Below are positions 50,168-58,989 of a stretch of DNA of 58,989 bases, one piece after another (position 1 is the first letter of the stretch; every line of letters starts with the position of its first letter). This stretch comes from Nitrospirota bacterium (GTDB lineage: Bacteria > Nitrospirota > Leptospirillia > Leptospirillales > Leptospirillaceae). The stretch covers positions 1-58,989 of the forward strand of contig JAJYYA010000063.1 of NCBI GenBank assembly GCA_021801345.1. The letters are read 5' to 3'. The position numbers and the translations under genes were made by a program. The notes beneath the pieces are model-generated. The model had not been told where the DNA came from. It ran no database searches and saw only the letters and a program-made list of their open reading frames with translations.

Positions 50168-50600
50168 TTGTCCGCGCATTCCCTTTCTTAGGTTGTAAGC
50201 CAGGAGGGGGCCAAGAGGACCATTGTGTTTTGTTTTTTATTCATGACCCACCTACAACATTCTCCATGCGACGTGTCGATAGGCACGTGCCCGCAATGCG
50301 GGCAACTAGGGCCGAAACGGTCCGAAGTCAAAGCCTCCGGAGAGGAGAATAAGACGCGAAGGACCAAACTCCTTCGCGCATCCTCGGCGAAAGAGGAACG
50401 TTCGGTCGCGAGACCGGAAACCCCACCGGAAGCCGAGAACGCTTAGGTGAGGGAGAGTTCATCATGATCGTATGGCTCCCCCGGGAAGTCGGACCATCTC
50501 TTCTCTTCTTCCCGGAAATAATGAATGTCGACCGCTCTGTCGCAAAAACTCCCATCAGCAGGCTTCAATCCTCGTCCGTCCCGAAAGACGGGCGCTATTC
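50168..50600. other. Structured intergenic region between fmt and htpX
   Basis: A 433-bp gap with at least four perfect hairpins in 50288-50416 and no convincing complete gene. A 73-codon plus-strand frame (50225-50446) contains CPQCG and ends in an Arg/Glu-rich stretch. Together with the hairpins this resembles the 3' end of a tnpB gene overlapping its guide-RNA scaffold, but the similarity is by eye. Confidence 0.55.
50288..50416 (+). ncRNA. Candidate structured RNA or IS200/IS605 right-end remnant
   Basis: Four perfect stems follow one another: TGCCCGC-aat-GCGGGCA (50288-50304), CGCGAAGGA-ccaaac-TCCTTCGCG (50355-50378), TCCTC-ggcgaaa-GAGGA (50381-50397) and CGGTC-GCGA-GACCG (50403-50416), the last with a GNRA tetraloop. 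The loops are stable RNA types, which favours an RNA function on the plus strand. The downstream GGGAGAGTTCAT (50451-50462) looks like an IS200/IS605 right end. No transposase is present. Confidence 0.45.
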
Positions 50601-51572
50601 TTAAAACGAAGGCTCAACGACAGGCGGACTGGAAAATCTCTCCCCCGGAGAAAAATGCCGTCCGGCCATGAACTCTCTTGCCGTGAGCATACGCCCTCCT
50701 TCCCGTTGCAGGGAAAGAATCCGGTAGACGCCCTCCCCGCAAGCGATGTCGAGCCCCTCTGGAGAGAGGGAGAGAAGTGTCCCCGGAGCTCCTTCCCCTG
50801 CGTCGAGGAGAACCTCTCCCGCCCCGACCTTCACCGTTCCGATGGAGGAGGAGAAGAAGGCGCCCGGCCATGGATTCATCGCCCTCACGTGGCGGTCGAC
50901 GGAAAGGGCCTTTTGGGCAAAGGAGATTCGTCCATGCTCCTTGGCAAGAAGGGGCGCAAGAGTTCCTTCCGGTGGCTGAGGGACAGGAACAAGCTCGCCC
51001 GAGAGGTACCCCCGAAGTCCTTCCACCATAAAGGCCGGTCCCAGTTCCATCATCTTCGCAGAAAGAGAAAGGGTCGTCTCGCGGTCTCCGACCGGAATTG
51101 ACAGCCTCGAAAAGACCGGGCCCGTATCCATCCCACGATCAAGACACATGAGAGAGAGCCCGGTCATGGTGGCTCCGCTTTTGATCGCCCAGACGATGGG
51201 GGAGGCTCCCCGAAAGGCCGGAAGAAGAGAGGCATGGACATTTACGCATCCCCGGGACGGGTAGTCCAAAACCTCGCCGGGCAATATTTTACCATAAGCC
51301 ACGACAACGATCAGCTCGGGAGACCAACGGTCAAGAAATTCCCGGCCAGAAGCCTCCCGTAGCGAGGCAGGGGAGACCGTGCTGATTCCGTGATCCATCG
51401 CCCAGCGTTTGACCGCCACGGGAACCACCGTCTGCCCCCGGCCCTTTGGACGGTCCGGCTGGGTCACCACCCCGCGAAGATCGAATCCGGACGAGACAAG
51501 AGCCTCAAGGAACGGAACGGAAAACTCGGGGCTTCCCATGAAAACCGTTCGAACCTTTTCAAAGCCGTTCAC
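50601..51572 (-). CDS. fmt: Methionyl-tRNA formyltransferase
   Basis: A 323-residue enzyme that formylates initiator Met-tRNA using formyl-tetrahydrofolate. GTG at 51572 overlaps the def stop (GTGA) and has GGAGAG upstream. RTVFMGSPEFSVPFLEAL, VVTQPDRPKGRGQ, VVAYGKILPGEVLDYPSRGCVNVHASLLPAFRGASPI (blocks; HxSLLP is the catalytic motif) and DRGMDTGPVFSR are present. The paired def-fmt order is common. The C-terminal OB-fold domain (FSSSIGTVKVGAGEVLLD) is complete. Confidence 0.96.
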   Translation of the reverse strand: MNGFEKVRTVFMGSPEFSVPFLEALVSSGFDLRGVVTQPDRPKGRGQTVVPVAVKRWAMDHGISTVSPASLREASGREFLDRWSPELIVVVAYGKILPGEVLDYPSRGCVNVHASLLPAFRGASPIVWAIKSGATMTGLSLMCLDRGMDTGPVFSRLSIPVGDRETTLSLSAKMMELGPAFMVEGLRGYLSGELVPVPQPPEGTLAPLLAKEHGRISFAQKALSVDRHVRAMNPWPGAFFSSSIGTVKVGAGEVLLDAGEGAPGTLLSLSPEGLDIACGEGVYRILSLQREGGRMLTAREFMAGRHFSPGERFSSPPVVEPSF

Positions 51573-52096
51573 CGCCTCTCCCTCCGCCCTTTTTCCCATC
51601 GCCGTCTTCGCAGGTACGAAAGAAGGGAGGAGAGAGCTCCCTGGCGGTCGGGAAGGAGACGACCGTCGAGATGGTCGGTTTCGTGCTCCACCATCCGGGC
51701 GAAGAGCCCCCCTCCCTCGAGGACAACTTTATTTCCGTCAAGATCGTAGCCGCTCACAACCACCCTCTCGGGGCGACGAATCGCAAGATCAAGACCCGGA
51801 AAGGAAAGACACCCTTCTATAACGGGAATGGCCCCGCTTCGGCTCTCGACCTTCGGATTGACAAGAAGACCCCGGGTTGGAGGCCCGCCCTTTTCCCTTG
51901 GCCGCTTCAGGTCAAAGACAAAAAGACGCATCGAGAGGCCGATCTGAGGGGCCGCCATGGCAACACCCTTTTGTGTGGCCAAGGTGTCCCAAAGATCCCT
52001 GACGGCGGCACGAACCTCCGGAGAGACCGGATCGACCGTCTGCGACGGCATTCGGAGGAGAGGGTCGAGATGGGAAACGAGGGGACGGATCGCCAA
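51569..52096 (-). CDS. def: Peptide deformylase
   Basis: A 175-residue metalloenzyme that removes the N-terminal formyl group. TTG at 52096 with AAGGA eight bases upstream gives AIRPLVSHLDPLLRMPSQTV, the normal Def N-terminus, and avoids overlap with the gene upstream; a longer frame to 52180 exists. The three metal motifs are GVAMAAPQIGLSMRL, EGCLSFPG (Cys ligand) and MVEHETDHLDG (HExxH variant HETDH). Coupled to fmt by overlap. Confidence 0.94.
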   Translation of the reverse strand: MAIRPLVSHLDPLLRMPSQTVDPVSPEVRAAVRDLWDTLATQKGVAMAAPQIGLSMRLFVFDLKRPREKGGPPTRGLLVNPKVESRSGAIPVIEGCLSFPGLDLAIRRPERVVVSGYDLDGNKVVLEGGGLFARMVEHETDHLDGRLLPDRQGALSSLLSYLRRRRWEKGRRERR

Positions 52097-52112
52097 AAGG
52101 ACTTTCCTTAAC

Positions 52113-52598
52113 TTAGCGCCCAGCCTTTTCGGAAGGACAGTCGAACGGAGCTCCTCCAGAAAGGGTGACGGGGACGACAAATGGATCGGTCAATACGATG
52201 TGGTCAGCTCGGGCCGTTTGGTAGCCCAACTGATGGCTCCCGGAGGAGAGATTCCCGATACAAAGAGAGAGAAGGGCGCCGGGAACGATCCGGCGCCCAA
52301 GGAGACGGTTTCCGTCAATCGACAGAAAAAGATAGACCCCCGAAGGATTTTTTGGCATCCGGAAGACGAGCGTGACGGTCGAGCCACGGGAGACGACGGA
52401 GAGCAGACGGGGGTCAGACGGGCGACTCGAGAGCGGAGCCGGAACAGCCAGAGCGGGCCCGTTCAACAACAGGAAAAAGAAACATGAAAGAACTGCCAGT
52501 AGCCCTCTTTTGAGAGGTCCTCCTGCACAATTGACATGTGTGACGTCTACAGAGCCCGATCTTGCGGGTGAAGAGTCGAAATAGAGGAATTTCAGCAC
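52113..52598 (-). CDS. Small exported protein of unknown function
   Basis: A 161-residue protein from GTG at 52598, with AGAGGA five bases upstream. A hydrophobic leader occurs unusually late (about residues 33-50, LLAVLSCFFFLLLNGPALAV), preceded by about 30 polar residues. The rest has strand-like segments (GSTVTLVFRMPKNPSGVYLFL, LLGRRIVPGALLSLCIG, ADHIVLTDPFVVPVTLSGG). I do not recognise it. The start codon lies at the outer edge of the duplicated rpn 3' region, so its upstream control may have been replaced. Confidence 0.5.
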   Translation of the reverse strand: MLKFLYFDSSPARSGSVDVTHVNCAGGPLKRGLLAVLSCFFFLLLNGPALAVPAPLSSRPSDPRLLSVVSRGSTVTLVFRMPKNPSGVYLFLSIDGNRLLGRRIVPGALLSLCIGNLSSGSHQLGYQTARADHIVLTDPFVVPVTLSGGAPFDCPSEKAGR

Positions 52599-52891
52599 AA
52601 AAGTCCTCTCATTTTACCCGCCATCCGAACAAATCTCTTCCTTCCCCCAAACCCTCTCAGCCAATTCTCTCCCTGATTTCCCGAACGCGGGAGGGATCGA
52701 CGCCCACGACGGCCGCGATCTGATCCTCTGTCAGAAGACCCTGCCGCAAAAGATTCCCGACAACGATATTCTTTTCTTTCTCAATCCCCTGCTCGATTCC
52801 CTTCTCGATCCCCTTTTCGATTCCCTCTTCAATCCATTCGTCGACAATATTGGCCGCCATTCCTTCCTCCTGCACGATGGGGTCCAGAAGT
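52596..52891. repeat. Tandem duplication of the rpn 3' end, copy A
   Basis: About 296 bp that repeat 52898-53169 with scattered mismatches. The right end, ending GGGGTCCAGAAGT, recurs 278 bp away, while the left end, starting CACAAAAGT, recurs 302 bp away; the 24-bp difference is the extra GIEK-type repeat units in this copy. Confidence 0.85.
52657..52875 (-). pseudogene. Duplicated 3' fragment of the Rpn-family gene
   Basis: A 72-codon frame opening at GTG 52875 repeats the C-terminus of the gene at 52959-53855: GMAANIVDEWIEEGIEKGIE, then extra GIEKGIEQ units, then NIVVGNLLRQGLLTEDQIAAV and VRERIREI-like VREIRERIG. It contains the predicted helix and the C-terminal Gly-rich DQIAAVVGVD motif but not the nuclease domain. 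No promoter or good ribosome binding site is seen. It is probably a dead by-product of the duplication, though a free C-terminal peptide could in theory be made. Confidence 0.75.
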
Positions 52892-52897
52892 CCTCAA

Positions 52898-53169
52898 CAC
52901 AAAAGTTCTCTCGTTTTTCCCGCCATCCGAACAAACCTCTTCTGTCCCCAAAACCCTCTCAGCCATTTCTCTCCCTGATTTCCCGAACGCGGGACAGGTC
53001 GACGCCCACGACGGCCGCGATCTGATCCTCTGTCAGAAGACCCTGCCTCAGAAGATTTCCGACCACGATATTCTTTTCTTTCTCGATTCCCTTCTCGATC
53101 CCCTCCTCAATCCATTCGTCGACAATATTGGCCGCCATTCCTTCCTCCTGCACGATGGGGTCCAGAAGT
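52898..53169. repeat. Tandem duplication of the rpn 3' end, copy B
   Basis: About 272 bp, the copy that forms the intact 3' end of the Rpn-family gene. It differs from copy A by point changes and by two fewer four-residue GIEK units. Confidence 0.85.
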
Positions 53170-53855
53170 GTCTTGAGCTCTTCCGGACGATTTATTCCGC
53201 GATATCCTGCAATATAGGCAAGTTCTGGCTTGATTATAGCATACGTCGCCTTTCTTGCCCGAACCTCCCGGAAAAGGACCCTGAGAAAGAGCTTCGGGTC
53301 CCCAAAAATATATTTGAGGGCAAGGAGAGCGAGAACGCCGTTCAAGTCCGAAATCCTTCGCCGGATCTCCTCGTCCTCGATGCGTCCCAGATCGATCATC
53401 GCGAGAGAAAAGTCCGGAGAGCCTTCCCTGAGGAAGGGCGGAGTCCCAAGAACATCCGAAATCCTCTCGGGAAGATCCCAGGGTCTCACTCCGTGATAGA
53501 AAAGCACAGGCAGGACCGGGAGGGGAGACTTTCCCTCCCGGAGACTCCGGATCCAGAGCCCCGTCGCGTAATGGGCCACCTGAAAATAGGTTCCGGCATC
53601 CGGCACGCTCTTGTGCTCAACAATGATCTGTACCCGGCACTCTACGCCGTCAAAAAGCGCCGAGAAGGCCAGATCCATGAAGGATCCCCCGAGGGCTTCC
53701 CCCATCGATTCGGTGGGAAGGAAGACGAGGGATCCCGCATCGAGTCTGTCGGCAACCTCTGGGGAAAGAAAGGCCTTGAGAACTTCTCCAAGAGGTTTTG
53801 ATATACCCAGCGTGGTCTTAAAGAATCGGTCATGAATGGCCACGTCGGTTGTCAT
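52959..53855 (-). CDS. Rpn-family recombination-promoting nuclease / putative transposase
   Basis: A 298-residue protein of the PD-(D/E)XK superfamily. The N-terminus has HDRFFKTTLGISKPLGEVLKAFL, and the nuclease core has GSFMDLAFSALFDGVECRVQIIVEHKSVPD with the D...ExK catalytic set. YFQVAHYATGLWIRSL and LPVLPVLFYHG are family marks. The C-terminus has GIEK repeats and ends in a short helix (LTEDQIAAVVGVD), typical of Rpn proteins. RpnA-like proteins promote RecA-independent recombination; the repeat-bearing tail is known to vary. Upstream lies the terminator at 53871-53895. Confidence 0.9.
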   Translation of the reverse strand: MTTDVAIHDRFFKTTLGISKPLGEVLKAFLSPEVADRLDAGSLVFLPTESMGEALGGSFMDLAFSALFDGVECRVQIIVEHKSVPDAGTYFQVAHYATGLWIRSLREGKSPLPVLPVLFYHGVRPWDLPERISDVLGTPPFLREGSPDFSLAMIDLGRIEDEEIRRRISDLNGVLALLALKYIFGDPKLFLRVLFREVRARKATYAIIKPELAYIAGYRGINRPEELKTLLDPIVQEEGMAANIVDEWIEEGIEKGIEKEKNIVVGNLLRQGLLTEDQIAAVVGVDLSRVREIRERNG

Positions 53856-53870
53856 CGAAAATCCTTATAC

Positions 53871-53895
53871 AAAAAATCGAGTGCGAAACACTCGA
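53871..53895 (-). terminator. Rho-independent terminator
   Basis: On the minus strand TCGAGTG, loop TTTCG and CACTCGA (53877-53895) form a perfect 7-bp stem followed by six T (53871-53876). It lies about 105 bp after the stop of the coiled-coil gene and just before the rpn gene. Confidence 0.88.
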
Positions 53896-53999
53896 CCCTG
53901 TCAAAATTGTAAAGAAAATCGGCCCTATCTTCCAGACTCTGGCGGCCAAGACGACATTCCGATTTCCAAGGAGGATCCGGCGCATCCGTCTCCCACACC

Positions 54000-54320
54000 T
54001 CAGGCCCCTCTCGTCCGGTGGCGGCCGAGAACCGTCCAAAGCTCGTCCACGAGAAAGAGAAGATCCAGGTTGAGTCCTCCGACGGCGTTGGCCCACCGGG
54101 CCTCCCGAATGTGAAGAATCTGGAAGTCCTCCTTGAAGCGGGCGATCCCGGCGGAGAGCCTTCCGGACTCCTCCCGGAGAATGTCTCTCTCGGCCAGAAC
54201 CCTGTCCCATTCGCCTTTTGTCTCCTGAAGCCGGTCGACGACAAGGGCGGTCTTCTCAAGAAGATCCCGATACTCCCTGACTGCATTGACGACACGGTTG
54301 ATCTCCCGGGGATCGAGCAA
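54000..54320 (-). CDS. Small coiled-coil protein of unknown function
   Basis: TTG at 54320 has AAGGAG seven bases upstream. The 106-residue product is almost entirely helical (REYRDLLEKTALVVDRLQETK, ERDILREESGRLSAGIARFK, LNLDLLFLVDELWTVLGRHR) with heptad-like spacing, so probably a coiled-coil partner or adaptor. No membrane helix or signal peptide. It has its own terminator at 53871-53895 and an AT-rich upstream region with a TATAAT at 54458-54463. I do not recognise the family; size and character resemble export chaperones such as FlgN, but no flagellar genes are nearby. Confidence 0.55.
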   Translation of the reverse strand: MLDPREINRVVNAVREYRDLLEKTALVVDRLQETKGEWDRVLAERDILREESGRLSAGIARFKEDFQILHIREARWANAVGGLNLDLLFLVDELWTVLGRHRTRGA

Positions 54321-54583
54321 GGACCTTCTCCTTCCTTTGGCTCCCCGGATTCTCCCGGAGGGCCTTCCACCAAGCTCTCCCCGTTGCGGAGAGCATTGAC
54401 TTCCTCACGTTCCCATCGTAGCATGTCCCTTCATTTTAAAAAAATACATACAAAAATATTATAAAAAAAGAGATTTTTAGAAATGAAAATTTTCTATTAT
54501 TAAAAAACAAAAAAAGGGATCAGACTCACCCCCGGGCGAAAATAGTGTAAAGGAAAGAAAACGAGATCGGAGAAAATCTCTCC
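54321..54583. other. AT-rich intergenic region with predicted promoter elements
   Basis: Positions 54430-54515 are strongly A/T-rich against a GC-rich background. On the minus strand TATAAT lies at 54458-54463 with a weak -35 near 54482-54487, pointing toward the coiled-coil gene. No gene seen. Confidence 0.4.
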
Positions 54584-55250
54584 TCAGCCCTCTTCTCCCA
54601 TGATCGTCCTCAGCCAGGAGGCGATCTCCCCGATCTCGGGGAGGCAGACGGAATGGCCCATGCTGTATTCGACGAAGCGGCGCTCTCCGGCTCCGCCCAG
54701 TGCCACGATCCGCTCGAAGCTCTCCTTTCCGAGGCGAAGAGGAACGACCGGATCGAAGCTCCCATGGATCATGAGGAGTGGGGACGGGCTGTCTTTTAAG
54801 ACAACTTCAGAGGCAAGGGGCAGATAGGTCGAAAGAGCCAGCACGCCGCCGAGAGAAAGCCCCCGGAAGAAGACGGACAGAAGGGCGATCACCCCTCCCT
54901 GGGAAAAGCCCGCCAAAATGACCCTTTCGCCGGGGATCCCACGCGCGATTTCGCGGTCGACTAGACGCCTCACCTGCTCCACCGAACGCCGCATCCCGAC
55001 GATATCGGGATGGCGGGAGAGATCAGGCTGGGCGACGTCGTACCAGGCCCTCATCGGGGCTCCCCCATTGACACTGACCCGCATGACCGGGGCATGGGGA
55101 AAGACAAACCGTATCGGCGCCTCCGGAAGATCCATCTCCCGAACGATCCCCTCGAAGTCGTGGCCATCGGCCCCAAGACCGTGAAGCCAGATCACGGCGA
55201 ATGAGGGATCGGGGCCCGTTTCAAGCTCCACCGCGTCAAGCATTTGGTCG

Positions 55251-55261
<11 letters not shown>
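54584..55261 (-). CDS. Carboxylesterase / phospholipase of the alpha/beta-hydrolase fold
   Basis: A 225-residue EstB/acyl-protein-thioesterase-type hydrolase. ATG at 55261 gives the standard length; the longer frame is an artefact in the gene upstream. Visible are [20 protein letters not shown] (oxyanion HGxG), [26 protein letters not shown], the nucleophile elbow [15 protein letters not shown] (GFSQG), then the Asp in [13 protein letters not shown] and the His in [13 protein letters not shown]. Substrate unknown. It overlaps the DUF255 gene by 11 bp. Confidence 0.93.
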
Positions 55262-57272
<2,011 letters not shown>

Positions 57273-57407
57273 GAGAGGGCTCTCCCGGGTGCTCGGGGGA
57301 GGAATCCGGGGCCCCATGGCCCCGAATTCCCCCCGGAAGATCATTCTAACCGGGAGATCGAGAGCTCGTCCAACAAAAAAACAAGGATCCCGCCTCTCTC
57401 ACCCCGC

Positions 57408-58988
57408 CTAATCTTCTCCCCCCATGACGGCGCAGTCCCCCCCGGCATGCTTGGCCCGGTAGAGGGCCCGGTCGGCCCGGTCGAAGATCTCCCGGGGATC
57501 TTCAAGAGCCCCCCTTCCGAAAAGGACGACTCCCAGACTGGCGGGACAGAAGTGACTGTAGACCCCTTCCCTCCCGTCCTTGAGCAAAGCAGTCCCCTCG
57601 TAAGGGCTCGAAAGGGAGAGCCGAAGCTTCTCGGCAGCCTCAGACGCCTCGCAGGCGGCCTCCTCTTCTCCGATGCTCAGTCCCGAGAGCACGACCGCGA
57701 ACTCGTCTCCGCCCAGGCGTGCCACGGTGTCGCTCTGGCGGACCGACTCCTTCATCCGGCGAGCCGCCTCCCGAAGAACCGAGTCGCCGGCCTGATGGCC
57801 CCGAAGATCGTTGAGCGCCTTGAAGCGGTCGAGGTCGACGAGGATCAGTGCTCCCCGGTTCCCCCCTGAGGAAGCCTCGTGGCGAGCCCGGGCGAAGCGC
57901 TCCGCAAACAGTCTCCGGTTGGCGAGTCCCGTGAGGGGGTCGTGTCCGGCCGCCTCCTCCAGAGCCTTCCTCTCCTCGAGAAGGGAGGAGACGGGGGCGA
58001 AGAGGGCGGTAAGGTGGCTCGTCTTCCCCTTCTCGTCCTTCACGGGAGAGAGGGAGATCCAGAGGGTCTCGGTCTCTCCTCCCGCGACCCGGACCGGGAT
58101 CGTCCCCGAAAAATGGCCGGTTTCTCCCGCCACCTTCCAGGCCCGGGCGAGGGTCTCGGGATCGAAGAGGGGTGGGTCGATCCGGAAAAGGGAGCGCCCG
58201 CCGAGCGCCTCCCTCCGGAGTCTGAGCCTTCGGCAGAAGGAGGGGTTCGCGTCCACGATCCTCCCGTCGGGCAGGGCGAGGAGGATCCCGTCCCTCACGC
58301 TCTCGAAGAGCTGGCCCATCAGACAGAGCGAGGACTCGGCGGCCTCTCGGCGGGCGACCTCCTCCATGAGCCGGAGGGCCTGTCCGACGACCGCGTCGTA
58401 CATCGACAGGAGCGTCCGGTTGAAGGTGGCGGCAATATCGAGCTTCTTATCGGCCAAGGCCAGCGCCTCCCCCGGGGAGAGCCCCTCCTCGACTCCACGA
58501 AGGACAAACGCCATCCGCCGGTCGCTCTCGAGGATGTGGCGGGCGAGCCAATGGGTCAGAAAGAGCACGACATCCCGCACCTCCCCGGGGCCGCAGGTCC
58601 GTCCGAGCTCCGCCACCTTCCGGGAAAATTCCCGGTGCTCCTCCTCGTGAAGCGCGAGGAGGCTCTCGAGGACGCCCCCCCGCGGAAGCGCCTCCCAAAG
58701 CCGCTCCTCCGTCCCGAAGTGATGGGCGGCGTAGACCCTGAGCTCGCCTAAAACCTCGGCGAGGGAAGGAGATCCGGGAAGTCCCGCCGAAAGGGCGGGG
58801 AGCCGGTTGACAAGTTCGACGAGCCCCCGGTGCTGTCGGTCGATCTCGGCGTAGCCCGTCTCGAAGTTCTCATTCCAGAAGAAGATCTTCGGAAGAATGT
58901 CCTGTCCTGCCCTGTCCTGTCCTGTCCTGTCCTGTCCATCCGTCTCTTTCCATCGCCCGACCTGCGAGCCCGTGGAGCGTGGCGTCAC
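57408..58988 (-). CDS. Hemerythrin-PAS-GGDEF diguanylate cyclase with repeat tract at the 5' end
   Basis: About 526 residues from GTG at 58988, one base from the window edge, so the true start is open. A hemerythrin domain (about 38-170) has the iron ligands in EIDRQHRGL, YAAHHFGTEERLW, LHEEEHREF and HWLARHILESDRR. A PAS-like domain (about 225-340) follows (VRDGILLALPDGRIVDANPSF). The GGDEF domain has GHDPLTGLANRRLF, LVDLDRFKALND and VARLGGDEFAVVL, so c-di-GMP synthesis is expected, presumably sensing oxygen or redox state through the di-iron site. The N-terminal GQDRTGQDR stretch comes from the pentanucleotide repeat at 58901-58937. Confidence 0.9.
   Translation of the reverse strand: MTPRSTGSQVGRWKETDGQDRTGQDRAGQDILPKIFFWNENFETGYAEIDRQHRGLVELVNRLPALSAGLPGSPSLAEVLGELRVYAAHHFGTEERLWEALPRGGVLESLLALHEEEHREFSRKVAELGRTCGPGEVRDVVLFLTHWLARHILESDRRMAFVLRGVEEGLSPGEALALADKKLDIAATFNRTLLSMYDAVVGQALRLMEEVARREAAESSLCLMGQLFESVRDGILLALPDGRIVDANPSFCRRLRLRREALGGRSLFRIDPPLFDPETLARAWKVAGETGHFSGTIPVRVAGGETETLWISLSPVKDEKGKTSHLTALFAPVSSLLEERKALEEAAGHDPLTGLANRRLFAERFARARHEASSGGNRGALILVDLDRFKALNDLRGHQAGDSVLREAARRMKESVRQSDTVARLGGDEFAVVLSGLSIGEEEAACEASEAAEKLRLSLSSPYEGTALLKDGREGVYSHFCPASLGVVLFGRGALEDPREIFDRADRALYRAKHAGGDCAVMGGED
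58901..58937. repeat. Pentanucleotide repeat (CCTGT)n inside the GGDEF gene
   Basis: Seven consecutive five-base units plus two bases; six are CCTGT and one (58906-58910) is CCTGC. Being five bases long, each gain or loss of a unit shifts the reading frame. Confidence 0.95.
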
Positions 58989-58989
58989 C

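Overview
The window is a dense, gene-rich, moderately high-GC bacterial chromosome segment (about 63 protein genes or gene remnants, no rRNA or tRNA recognised). The gene set points to a Gram-negative, aerobic, motile or chemotactic chemolithotroph-like bacterium: a System II (ResB/CcsB) cytochrome c maturation operon, ubi-type quinone genes, an Mla/Mce lipid transporter with a predicted outer-membrane barrel, Mre/Rod cell-shape genes, a chemoreceptor and a hemerythrin-GGDEF protein. Two B12-type radical SAM proteins and System II in a Gram-negative background make Nitrospirota (a Leptospirillum relative) my best guess. This is an inference; no marker gene in the window settles it.

Layout. 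1-1078: two small membrane proteins (one cut by the window edge) and an exported PEBP-like protein. 1348-5048 (minus): a compact operon ubiE-like / B12 radical SAM / ubiC-like / ubiA, a quinone head-group pathway with an extra radical enzyme. 5692-6354: a HicBA module whose toxin is frameshifted, with a leaderless promoter overlaid by a palindrome. 6558-9961: Ppx/GppA phosphatase and a chemoreceptor, convergent. 10541-11880: two tandem thymidylate-kinase-like genes. 11945-16881: a lipoprotein, then rpiB-glyA-nrdR-priA. 17044-17914: decayed toxin-antitoxin and mobile-element debris (orphan DUF1778 antitoxin, frameshifted XRE antitoxin, perfect 19-bp inverted repeat).

18190-25243 (minus): resB, ccsB, two TlpA/ResA thioredoxins, ccdA, an FAD reductase of the geranylgeranyl-reductase family and a site-2-protease-like metalloprotease, mostly overlapping by 1-4 bp. 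25399-28551: Mla/Mce transporter, ending at a terminator. 28514-32569: alr, frr, pyrH, tsf, rpsB, with structured RNA in the rpsB leader and the rpsB-tsf spacer. 32850-36638: argJ, a DUF3617 protein, argC, a textbook terminator, rpsI and rplM. 36676-38875: a ferredoxin and second B12 radical SAM protein. 39142-48537: RDD protein, mreB-mreC-mreD-mrdA-rodA, ribonuclease G/E, a CcmI-C-like lipoprotein, folB and a polytopic membrane protein. 48594-52598: rpe, htpX, a structured intergenic region that may be an IS200/IS605 remnant, fmt, def and an exported protein. 52596-53855: an Rpn-family nuclease gene whose 3' end has been tandemly duplicated. 54000-58988: a coiled-coil protein, an esterase, a DUF255 thioredoxin-like protein and the hemerythrin-PAS-GGDEF protein, whose 5' end carries a pentanucleotide repeat tract that could switch its reading frame.

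The most interesting signals are the quinone operon with its radical SAM enzyme, the ferredoxin/B12 radical SAM pair, the pentanucleotide repeat in the diguanylate cyclase, the frameshifted hicA with a leaderless, operator-filled promoter, the multi-hairpin region at 50288-50416, and the rpn 3'-end duplication. All functional calls come from reading motifs; no searches were run.
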